A DNA stretch of 5,653 nucleotides from GCA-2737125 sp044336815 (GTDB lineage Bacteria > Actinomycetota > Actinomycetes > S36-B12). Every line of letters starts with the position of its first letter. Position 1 is the first letter of the stretch. Made by a program: the position numbers and the translations under genes. Shown piece after piece: positions 1 through 4,538 of this stretch. The notes beneath the pieces were generated by a model. That model did no database searches and was not told the origin of the DNA. It was given only the letters and a program-made list of their open reading frames with translations. Location of the stretch: positions 1 to 5,653 of the forward strand of contig JBIIOU010000141.1 in assembly GCA_044336815.1 (NCBI GenBank), given 5' to 3'.

Positions 1-143
1 CTCGTGACGGTGGTCCTTAGGACTATGGGGATAGCAGGTGGGTAGGTGGCGGCATGAGCCGGAGCCAAGGTGGTCAGCGAGGCGGCGATAACGCCGGCGA
101 TTACTGCGACTATGCGGATTCGATCGCTAAGTAGGCGTGTCAT
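1..143 (-). CDS. Secreted protein, N-terminal fragment with Sec signal peptide (partial)
   Basis: Reading the minus strand from the ATG at 143-141, a frame of 47 codons stays open to the left edge, so only the N-terminus is visible. It is a textbook Sec signal peptide: a charged n-region with Arg at 3, 8 and 10, a hydrophobic core rich in Ile, Val and Ala at about residues 11-26, and an A-H-A motif at 29-31 with cleavage most likely just after residue 31. The mature part begins A-T-Y-P-P and is too short to assign. A GGGAG ribosome site on the minus strand (157-153) lies 9 nt before the ATG and supports this start. No lipobox Cys is seen, so a soluble exported or cell-envelope protein is likelier than a lipoprotein. 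It diverges from the sulfur operon. The function is unknown. Confidence 0.72.
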   Translation of the reverse strand, partial: MTRLLSDRIRIVAVIAGVIAASLTTLAPAHAATYPPAIPIVLRTTVT

Positions 144-152
144 ATGTCGATA

Positions 153-157
153 CTCCC
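153..157 (-). promoter_or_regulatory. Ribosome binding site of the secreted-protein gene
   Basis: GGGAG on the minus strand, 9 nt upstream of the ATG at 143. It is the main support that this truncated frame is a real gene start. Confidence 0.6.
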
Positions 158-207
158 ACAAACGGTTCGTGGATTTATCCGTTTCATAACTTCAACGGAC
201 CCTTGAA

Positions 208-237
208 TTGTAATCTGTATACCCCATGGGGTATACT
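208..237 (+). promoter_or_regulatory. Probable sigma70-type promoter of the repressor-reductase operon
   Basis: TTGTAA at 208-213 and TATACT at 232-237 are separated by 18 bp and resemble -35 and -10 boxes. Initiation about 7 nt downstream would leave a leader of roughly 30 nt before the ATG at 275. The 20-bp operator palindrome fills most of the spacer and overlaps the -10 box. A repressor bound there would block polymerase, which fits negative autoregulation. The boxes are inferred by eye; no transcript data are available. Confidence 0.5.
217..236 (+). promoter_or_regulatory. CsoR/CstR-family operator, perfect 20-bp palindrome
   Basis: GTATACCCCATGGGGTATAC is identical to its own reverse complement over all 20 bases. 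Known CsoR-family operators are built as a TACCCC half, a short centre and a GGGGTA half. CstR-type sites are A/T-flanked C4/G4 palindromes of this kind. The site is 38 bp upstream of the CsoR-family gene at 275 and sits inside its likely promoter, so it is the expected self-operator. The divergent secreted-protein gene starts 73 bp away on the other side, and the same site could influence it. Confidence 0.85.
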
Positions 238-264
238 TCCAGAGGGAAACCACCTACATACTCC

Positions 265-270
265 GGGAGG
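265..270 (+). promoter_or_regulatory. Ribosome binding site deciding the repressor start
   Basis: GGGAGG lies 4 nt before the ATG at 275. It selects this ATG over an in-frame upstream GTG at 137, which would force translation through the operator and promoter. Confidence 0.7.
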
Positions 271-274
271 TTCA

Positions 275-589
275 ATGCCGACGAAAACGGTTGTTGCGAA
301 GAAGGCAACTGCACCGATAGCTCACGTATTAGCAGACCCAGTTCGGCTCGACGAGATCATTAAGCGGTTGAATCGGGCGCAGGGCCAACTCGGCGGAATC
401 GTCAAAATGCTGGAAACGGGGCGTAACTGCGATGAAGTCATTACCCAAATAGCGGCCGTTGGGAAGGCAATAGACACGGCAGCCTTCACCTTGATCTCTG
501 CGAGTCTTAAGGAATGTATTCAAGAGGGTCGCTCAGATGCCGAGGCAGTGTCGGCTCAACTTCAACGCCTCTTTCTAATTTTGGCCTAA
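275..589 (+). CDS. CsoR/DUF156-family transcriptional repressor, CstR (persulfide sensor)-like
   Basis: A protein of 104 residues, the usual family size plus a short N-terminal tail. It is an all-helical repressor whose family forms tetramers and binds G/C-tract palindromes. The core is clear: the R-L-x-R-x-x-G-Q helix at residues 31-38, the N-C-D-E-V segment with Cys52, the Q-I-A-A-V segment at 58-62, and Cys81. The cysteines are 29 residues apart, as in copper sensor CsoR and sulfur sensor CstR. The position four residues before the second Cys, His in CsoR, is Ser77 here, so the Cys-His-Cys copper site is incomplete. In an ungapped comparison the CsoR second-shell Tyr and Glu are Asn51 and Gln97. 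A two-Cys, no-His pattern is typical of CstR, which senses per- and polysulfides through Cys-Cys crosslinks. The next gene, a CoA-disulfide reductase-rhodanese 10 bp downstream, supports that role. The family is certain; the inducer is inferred. Confidence 0.9.
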   Translation: MPTKTVVAKKATAPIAHVLADPVRLDEIIKRLNRAQGQLGGIVKMLETGRNCDEVITQIAAVGKAIDTAAFTLISASLKECIQEGRSDAEAVSAQLQRLFLILA

Positions 590-593
590 GGAG
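588..593 (+). promoter_or_regulatory. Ribosome binding site of the reductase, overlapping the repressor stop
   Basis: AAGGAG begins inside the repressor TAA stop (587-589) and ends 6 nt before the GTG start at 600. The overlap supports translational coupling and the choice of GTG. Confidence 0.7.
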
Positions 594-599
594 CAGTAA

Positions 600-2285
600 G
601 TGCGAAAAATTGTGATCGTAGGTGGAGTCGCGGGCGGGATGTCTGCGGCGACTCGGCTGCGCCGACTAGATGCGACCGCATCAATCGTGGTGCTCGAGCG
701 CAGCTCATACGTTTCTTATGCCAACTGCGGCCTGCCCTACTTCGTCGGCGGTGTCATTGCCCAGCAGAGCGATTTACTGCTGCAGACACCGGCTAGTCTG
801 CACGCAAGATTTGATCTGGATGTGAGGGTCATGAATGAGGTAATGAGTATTGATCGTGGCGCTAAAAAGGTTTTTGTCCGCGATCTTTTAGCAGATCATA
901 ACTATGAACTTGAGTACGATGCCCTGATTTTGAGCCCAGGGGCGCAACCGGTAGTGCCACCAATACCGGGTATTGAGCGCGCATTGACACTTCGCACCGT
1001 TGAAGATGTCGAACGCATAGTCACTGCCGTCAATGCGGCACCAAAGTGCGCGGTGGTGATTGGCGGTGGCTTTATCGGAGTCGAGACCGCTGAAAATCTT
1101 GCGCACCGCGGTATCCCCACCACCATCATCGAAGCAATGGACCAAGTACTTGCTCCACTGGATCCTGAAATGGCAATCCCGGTAGCAAATGAGATCCGCC
1201 GTAATGGTGTTGATTTGCGCTTAGGGGTTTCAGTAGCAGCAATCCGTGATGGCGGTGTTGAGCTTTCGGATGGCTCCATAGTGGCAGCTGAAATGGTTAT
1301 TTTGGCAATCGGGGTTCGACCGGATGTCACCTTGGCTCGCGATGCAGGTCTAGAGATTGGCCCACGCGGCGGTATTCATGTTGATGAGATGAACCGAACG
1401 AGTGACCCGGCTATCTATGCCGTGGGCGATGCCGCTGAAAAAAGTGATGCGCTCGACGGGGAGTCCGCACTAGTGCCTTTGGCCAATATTGCCAATCGCC
1501 AAGGTCGGGTCGCAGCCGACCACATCATGGGGCGCCCGGTTCGTTCGGTACCGACAATCGGAACCGCCATAGTGAAAGTGTTCGATCTAGCCATCGCCAC
1601 GACCGGCTGGAACGAGAAACGGCTTAAAGCTGCCGGGCGTCCGTTTCAAATAATCCACACTCATCCAGGTTCGCACGCCGGTTATTACCCCGGGGCTGAA
1701 ACCATGGCACTTAAATTGATCATGGATCCCACGACCGGTTCGATTCTCGGAGCGCAAGGGGTTGGGCGCGATGGTGTAGATAAACGTATTGATGTTATTG
1801 CCACGGCGATTCGCGGCGGAGTCACTGCCCCAGAGCTTGCTGATCTCGAGCTGGCCTACGCGCCACCATTTGGATCGGCAAAAGACCCGGTGAACATGCT
1901 CGGGTACATAGCCGAGAACCTTTTGTCAGCGCTGACCGTAAACGCTCAGTGGAGTGACGTAGCGGGGTTATGCGCTAGCGGATACAAGATCATCGATGTG
2001 CGCTCGGCAAGTGAGTTCGCAGCCGGGGCGATTTTGGGCGCAGTTAATATCCCGGTTGATGAAATTCGAACAAGGTTTACTGAGATCAGCGCACCGAATG
2101 TCTTGGTCACCTGCCAAGTCGGCCAGCGTGGCCATACCGCCACGATGTTCTTGCGGGAGCAAGGGATAAATGCGGTAAATCTTGATGGCGGTTATCAGAC
2201 CTGGAGTCATTCACCTGCATATGTGTTAGATGTTAAATTAGATGAAGCCCGCCCAACAACCGAAATGGAGCACGCCGGTGTGTAG
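600..2285 (+). CDS. cdr: CoA-disulfide reductase / persulfide reductase fused to a C-terminal rhodanese domain (CoADR-RHD)
   Basis: A flavoprotein of 561 residues that should use NAD(P)H to reduce CoA-disulfide or CoA and protein persulfides, as in the CoADR-RHD/Npsr group. An FAD-binding G-G-V-A-G-G motif is at residues 8-13. The redox-active Cys43 sits in Y-A-N-C-G-L-P-Y; this class uses a single Cys paired with CoA rather than a CxxC pair. The NAD(P) Rossmann motif G-G-G-F-I-G is at 155-160 and the second FAD motif A-V-G-D at 274-277. The dimerisation domain carries G-Y-Y-P-G at 361-365 and Y-A-P-P-F-G-S-A-K-D-P at 420-430, matching the conserved CoADR tyrosines. A rhodanese domain spans about 450-545 with active loop C-Q-V-G-Q-R from Cys505 to Arg510, so it looks catalytically intact. 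The protein is likely cytoplasmic. The GTG start is fixed by AAGGAG 6 nt upstream. It is probably co-transcribed with, and derepressed through, the CstR-like protein. Confidence 0.95.
   Translation: MRKIVIVGGVAGGMSAATRLRRLDATASIVVLERSSYVSYANCGLPYFVGGVIAQQSDLLLQTPASLHARFDLDVRVMNEVMSIDRGAKKVFVRDLLADHNYELEYDALILSPGAQPVVPPIPGIERALTLRTVEDVERIVTAVNAAPKCAVVIGGGFIGVETAENLAHRGIPTTIIEAMDQVLAPLDPEMAIPVANEIRRNGVDLRLGVSVAAIRDGGVELSDGSIVAAEMVILAIGVRPDVTLARDAGLEIGPRGGIHVDEMNRTSDPAIYAVGDAAEKSDALDGESALVPLANIANRQGRVAADHIMGRPVRSVPTIGTAIVKVFDLAIATTGWNEKRLKAAGRPFQIIHTHPGSHAGYYPGAETMALKLIMDPTTGSILGAQGVGRDGVDKRIDVIATAIRGGVTAPELADLELAYAPPFGSAKDPVNMLGYIAENLLSALTVNAQWSDVAGLCASGYKIIDVRSASEFAAGAILGAVNIPVDEIRTRFTEISAPNVLVTCQVGQRGHTATMFLREQGINAVNLDGGYQTWSHSPAYVLDVKLDEARPTTEMEHAGV
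2267..2270 (+). promoter_or_regulatory. Ribosome binding site of the small Cys-rich gene, inside the reductase 3' end
   Basis: GGAG lies 7 nt before the GTG at 2278 and within the last codons of the reductase. It favours the GTG over an alternative in-frame ATG at 2242, which has no purine-rich site upstream. Confidence 0.5.
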
Positions 2286-2412
2286 CCCAGCAACTTGCCC
2301 AACCTGCAAGAAGATGACGTACTCGGGCTGTGGTGAGCATATAGAGCAGGCGCTCGAGGGTTACCCGGCTAGTGCGCGCTGTGAATGCCACGTGGGCAGC
2401 TCAGCGAGGTAG
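2278..2412 (+). CDS. Small six-cysteine protein, probable zinc-ribbon-like or thiol protein
   Basis: A 44-residue frame beginning with GTG 8 nt before the end of the reductase gene and shifted +1 to it. Six of its 44 residues are Cys (2, 7, 10, 18, 35, 37), and His is at 21 and 38. The core reads C-P-T-C-K-K-M-T at 7-14, then G-C-G-E-H at 17-21, then C-E-C-H at 35-38. I recall a family of tiny uncharacterised actinobacterial proteins with a C-x-x-C-x-K-x-T-(W/Y)-x-G-C-G-x-H pattern, and this fits it well. The function is unknown. Paired cysteines suggest metal binding or sulfane-sulfur handling, and its place behind a persulfide reductase favours a thiol or sulfur role, but that is inference. 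The start overlap and the GGAG site imply coupling with the reductase. An upstream ATG at 2242 would add 12 residues. No signal peptide or membrane segment is seen. Confidence 0.72.
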   Translation: MCSPATCPTCKKMTYSGCGEHIEQALEGYPASARCECHVGSSAR

Positions 2413-2437
2413 AGTCAATACTGCTCAAGTACCTATC

Positions 2438-2443
2438 AGGAGG
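2438..2443 (+). promoter_or_regulatory. Strong ribosome binding site of the short-chain reductase
   Basis: AGGAGG lies 6 nt before the ATG at 2450. It picks this start over a longer reading from 2372 that would run back into the Cys-rich gene. Confidence 0.75.
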
Positions 2444-2449
2444 GGCCGC

Positions 2450-3220
2450 ATGAATTCAGCAGCCGAAAGCCTGCGCGGTAAGCGCGCCATCGTGACGGGT
2501 GCCTCACGTGGTATCGGTCGCGATATTGCCTTGCATTTCGCGAGCGCCGGAGCCGATGTAGCCATTGCGGCTCGCAACACGGAAGCACTGCTGGCCCTCC
2601 AAGTTGAGATTCTGGCGCTCGGACGAAAATGCATTGTCATCACCACCGACGTAACAGCAGAGGGTGCTGCCACGAAAATAATTGAGCAGGCGGAAAGTGG
2701 CCTTGGAGGCCTCGACATCTTGGTTAATAACGCCGGTGGCAATAGTTTTTCAGTCGCCTTGCAGTCGATGAAATTCAGTGGTTGGCAAAAAACTATGGCG
2801 CTAAATCTGGATTCCATTGTGCTTTTGATTCAAGCTGCGCTCCCTGCCTTGCTTCAAAGCGGCAATGCCTCAATCATTAATGTGTCCTCAGTTGCTGGGC
2901 TGCGTGGCGCACCTTTGATGTCGCATTACGGCGCAGCTAAAGCCGCATTGATCTCACTCACGCAGAGCCTGGCAATTGAAGTCGCGACCCAGGGGGTGCG
3001 AGTCAACGCGTTGGTACCAGGGTGGATTGAGACTGATCTCACCGATTTCTTGAGAGCAGAAGACACCGTAGAGCAAGGGTTGCTCAGCCAGGTGCCGATG
3101 GGGCGCTGGGGCAGGTCTGATGAGATCGCGCAGGGCGCGCTCTTCTTAGCCAGTGATGCATCCTCATTTATGACCGGGCAGGTACTTGTACTTGACGGCG
3201 GGCAGAGCGCTCGAACATAG
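2450..3220 (+). CDS. Classical short-chain dehydrogenase/reductase (SDR), FabG-like
   Basis: An NAD(P)-dependent oxidoreductase of 256 residues, the normal size for a classical SDR. The cofactor motif T-G-A-S-R-G-I-G is at residues 16-23, followed by Asp67, N-N-A-G at 93-96 and Asn119. The catalytic set is complete: Ser147, Tyr160 and Lys164 in Y-G-A-A-K. The P-G after strand six is at 190-191, and the C-terminus has the usual T-G-Q-V-L-V-L-D-G-G motif. Arg20 in the glycine loop and Arg42 after strand two suggest NADPH preference. The substrate cannot be read from sequence; 3-oxoacyl reductases and sugar or alcohol dehydrogenases share this form. It lies 37 bp after the Cys-rich gene on the same strand with no visible terminator between, so it probably belongs to the same operon, though its link to sulfur chemistry is unclear. 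It ends 16 bp from the convergent PNPOx-like gene. Confidence 0.93.
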   Translation: MNSAAESLRGKRAIVTGASRGIGRDIALHFASAGADVAIAARNTEALLALQVEILALGRKCIVITTDVTAEGAATKIIEQAESGLGGLDILVNNAGGNSFSVALQSMKFSGWQKTMALNLDSIVLLIQAALPALLQSGNASIINVSSVAGLRGAPLMSHYGAAKAALISLTQSLAIEVATQGVRVNALVPGWIETDLTDFLRAEDTVEQGLLSQVPMGRWGRSDEIAQGALFLASDASSFMTGQVLVLDGGQSART

Positions 3221-3236
3221 CCTCGCCCACCGCGGC

Positions 3237-3689
3237 TCACATGCGGCTTGAGTAATCCCAGGAGGTAATCGACAGGTTGTCAATCCGGACTGCAACCTCG
3301 TGGTCGACGCGTGCGAGCAGCCAGGTGGCCAACTGAGAATTACGGGAGATCGAATAGCGATCGAGTAACTTCGGAAGCAGCTCACCTGCAGCGGGCGCGA
3401 TGAGTTCAGCGCGACCGCTGCCCCGAATACCCCGGTAAGGCGGTTGGTCGGCGGAGATTTCAAATGCGCAATTCGGGTCCTTGCGCAGGCGTTTAGCCAC
3501 GACGGCATCATGTTGGGTGCAGCACCAAATGGCGTCATCGTCGAATAAGAACCACAGAGATTGAACTAGCGGGTTGGTCTTGCCGTTAGTCGCCAGCCGA
3601 ATCGGGATGATTGTCGACTCTATAAATTGCCGAACTGAGGCCTCATCCCACGGCCCTGAGATCAAATTTAATGCGCGATTGTTCTCCAT
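3237..3689 (-). CDS. Pyridoxamine 5'-phosphate oxidase-fold (PPOX/F420-type) protein
   Basis: A protein of 150 residues with the split-barrel pattern of PNPOx-like proteins. It has I-P-I-R-L-A-T-N-G-K near 28-37, a strand pair L-W-F-L-F-D-D-D-A-I-W at 45-55, A-K-R-L-R-K-D-P at 65-72, and P-Y-R-G-I-R-G-S-G-R-A at 84-94. Members bind FMN, F420 or haem as dimers; which of these applies here, and the substrate, cannot be told. In actinobacteria many such short proteins are F420-dependent reductases. The ATG at 3689 is preferred over an upstream in-frame start at 3803 because a GGAG site lies 8 nt before it (3701-3698) and the longer form would overlap the neighbouring membrane gene. Only 1 bp separates it from that gene's stop, so translation is probably coupled. 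It is last in the minus-strand trio. Confidence 0.85.
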   Translation of the reverse strand: MENNRALNLISGPWDEASVRQFIESTIIPIRLATNGKTNPLVQSLWFLFDDDAIWCCTQHDAVVAKRLRKDPNCAFEISADQPPYRGIRGSGRAELIAPAAGELLPKLLDRYSISRNSQLATWLLARVDHEVAVRIDNLSITSWDYSSRM

Positions 3690-3690
3690 G

Positions 3691-3912
3691 CTATGGGCTC
3701 CGCAACTTGCGTTGGGTGAAGAGAAAAGCGGCGACAACCAAGACCAGTACGACGGTGAACACGATGCTCCAAATATCAAACATCTGGTTCGCAAGTCGCA
3801 CACCTAGTGCTAAGGCGATCATGATAGCGGCGAAGCCCTGCAGGAATAGCGAGAAGCGCAATTGCCTCCGCAGTACCGGATCCATAGGAAAAGTGTACTT
3901 CTTTGGTATCAC
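3691..3912 (-). CDS. Small two-helix membrane protein, unknown function
   Basis: A 73-residue frame read from GTG at 3912. Two hydrophobic stretches, about residues 19-40 and 46-66, should form a membrane hairpin. Basic residues before the first helix (K4, K5, R15, R16, R19) and at the end (Q-R-K-L-R) place both ends in the cytoplasm by the positive-inside rule. I do not recognise the family. An ATG at 3885 would give 64 residues and keeps both helices. Neither start has a convincing ribosome site, so the N-terminus is uncertain. It starts 21 bp after the phosphatase ends and stops 1 bp before the PNPOx-like start, and this tight packing supports a real gene. The plus-strand frames across this span look like shadows. 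Confidence 0.7.
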   Translation of the reverse strand: MIPKKYTFPMDPVLRRQLRFSLFLQGFAAIMIALALGVRLANQMFDIWSIVFTVVLVLVVAAFLFTQRKLRSP

Positions 3913-3933
3913 TGTGCTGACTTTGCCGGTGCG

Positions 3934-4521
3934 TCAGGTGTTCCACTGTTTGATCACCTGTTGCTCATGTTCGAACCCGAGTGCAGACAGGCGGGCCGGG
4001 TCGAGCGCAAATAGTCGCCCATCGATTGGCGGTAAGCCCAGCCAAGTAGCGGTCAGGATTCTAAGGACATGACCGTGTGCTACCAGCACACAATCGTGAC
4101 CCGCCAAAACTTCGGGCAGGCACCTCTCGATAACGCGCGTTACCCTGATGGCAACGTCGGTCAGTTGCTCACCAGGTGTATTGCCCGGTGGTATCAAATG
4201 TTGCCACACCACCCAATTTGGATCATCAAGTTCTGCGCGGATTTCTTTAGTGGTTCGGCCTTCCCATGCACCGTAATCCCATTCCAGAAGATCGTCGGTA
4301 AAGCTGCCTGGCTGCAGGCCGGCAAGTTCAGCGGTACGCCGACTCCGGGTGAGAGGGCTGCATAGCACCAATTGGGGGGTGATACCGGCAAATTTTCTGC
4401 CGGCTGCTTGAGCTTGATCTTCGCCGAGCGCGGTGAGCGGGATGTCTGTGCGCCCGGTATGTAGCAGGTCGCGACTCCAACTGGTTTCACCATGTCGAAT
4501 CAGCCAAATATTGCCCGCCAT
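3934..4521 (-). CDS. Histidine phosphatase superfamily protein, Rv3214-like acid phosphatase
   Basis: A protein of 195 residues with the phosphoglycerate-mutase-like phosphatase fold. The signature L-I-R-H-G-E-T is at residues 7-13 with nucleophile His10. Arg59 in S-P-L-T-R-S-R-R-T-A binds phosphate, Glu80 in E-W-D-Y-G-A-W-E-G is the likely proton donor, and His149 in V-A-H-G-H completes the site, so it should be active. The E-W-D-Y-G segment and following T-T-K-E-I-R region resemble mycobacterial Rv3214, an acid phosphatase once annotated as a mutase. The physiological substrate is unknown. The ATG at 4521 puts the RHG motif at the expected place. A GTG at 4575 would add 18 unconserved residues and overlap the divergent permease start. 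No clear ribosome site precedes 4521, so a leaderless transcript is possible. It is first in the minus-strand trio. Confidence 0.9.
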   Translation of the reverse strand: MAGNIWLIRHGETSWSRDLLHTGRTDIPLTALGEDQAQAAGRKFAGITPQLVLCSPLTRSRRTAELAGLQPGSFTDDLLEWDYGAWEGRTTKEIRAELDDPNWVVWQHLIPPGNTPGEQLTDVAIRVTRVIERCLPEVLAGHDCVLVAHGHVLRILTATWLGLPPIDGRLFALDPARLSALGFEHEQQVIKQWNT

Positions 4522-4538
4522 GGGGATAGCGTTCCATC

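Noticed and set aside
191..207. TTCAA / TTGAA inverted repeat upstream of the operator
   Set aside because: The arms are only 5 bp with a 7-bp centre, likely by chance, and match no known operator type here.
137..274. N-terminal extension of the repressor from an in-frame GTG at 137
   Set aside because: It would translate through the promoter and operator palindrome, the added residues do not resemble the family, and GGGAGG just before the ATG at 275 marks the true start.
275..589. Repressor as a formaldehyde sensor (FrmR type), since its second residue is Pro
   Set aside because: FrmR has the Pro close to the first helix and lacks the second Cys. Here the tail is longer, Cys81 is present, and the neighbour is a sulfur enzyme, not a formaldehyde dehydrogenase.
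902..1330. Minus-strand 142-codon frame inside the reductase gene
   Set aside because: It is antisense to well-conserved FAD/NAD domain coding sequence, with Ser/Thr/Ile-rich low-complexity content typical of a shadow frame.
1688..1695. CCCCGGGG as a second repressor operator
   Set aside because: It lies inside reductase coding sequence, the flanks are not symmetric, and it lacks the A/T outer arms and the 2-bp centre of the promoter palindrome.
2372..2449. Longer SDR start at 2372
   Set aside because: It overlaps the Cys-rich gene and adds 26 residues without SDR character. AGGAGG 6 nt before the ATG at 2450 settles the start.
3221..3236. Bidirectional terminator between the convergent SDR and PNPOx-like genes
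   Set aside because: The 16-bp gap has CCGCGG but no stable stem-loop and no T-tract on either strand.
3574..4365. Plus-strand frames at 3574-3807, 3671-4072 and 4069-4365
   Set aside because: They are antisense to the PNPOx-like, membrane and phosphatase genes, show no family features and lack good ribosome sites.
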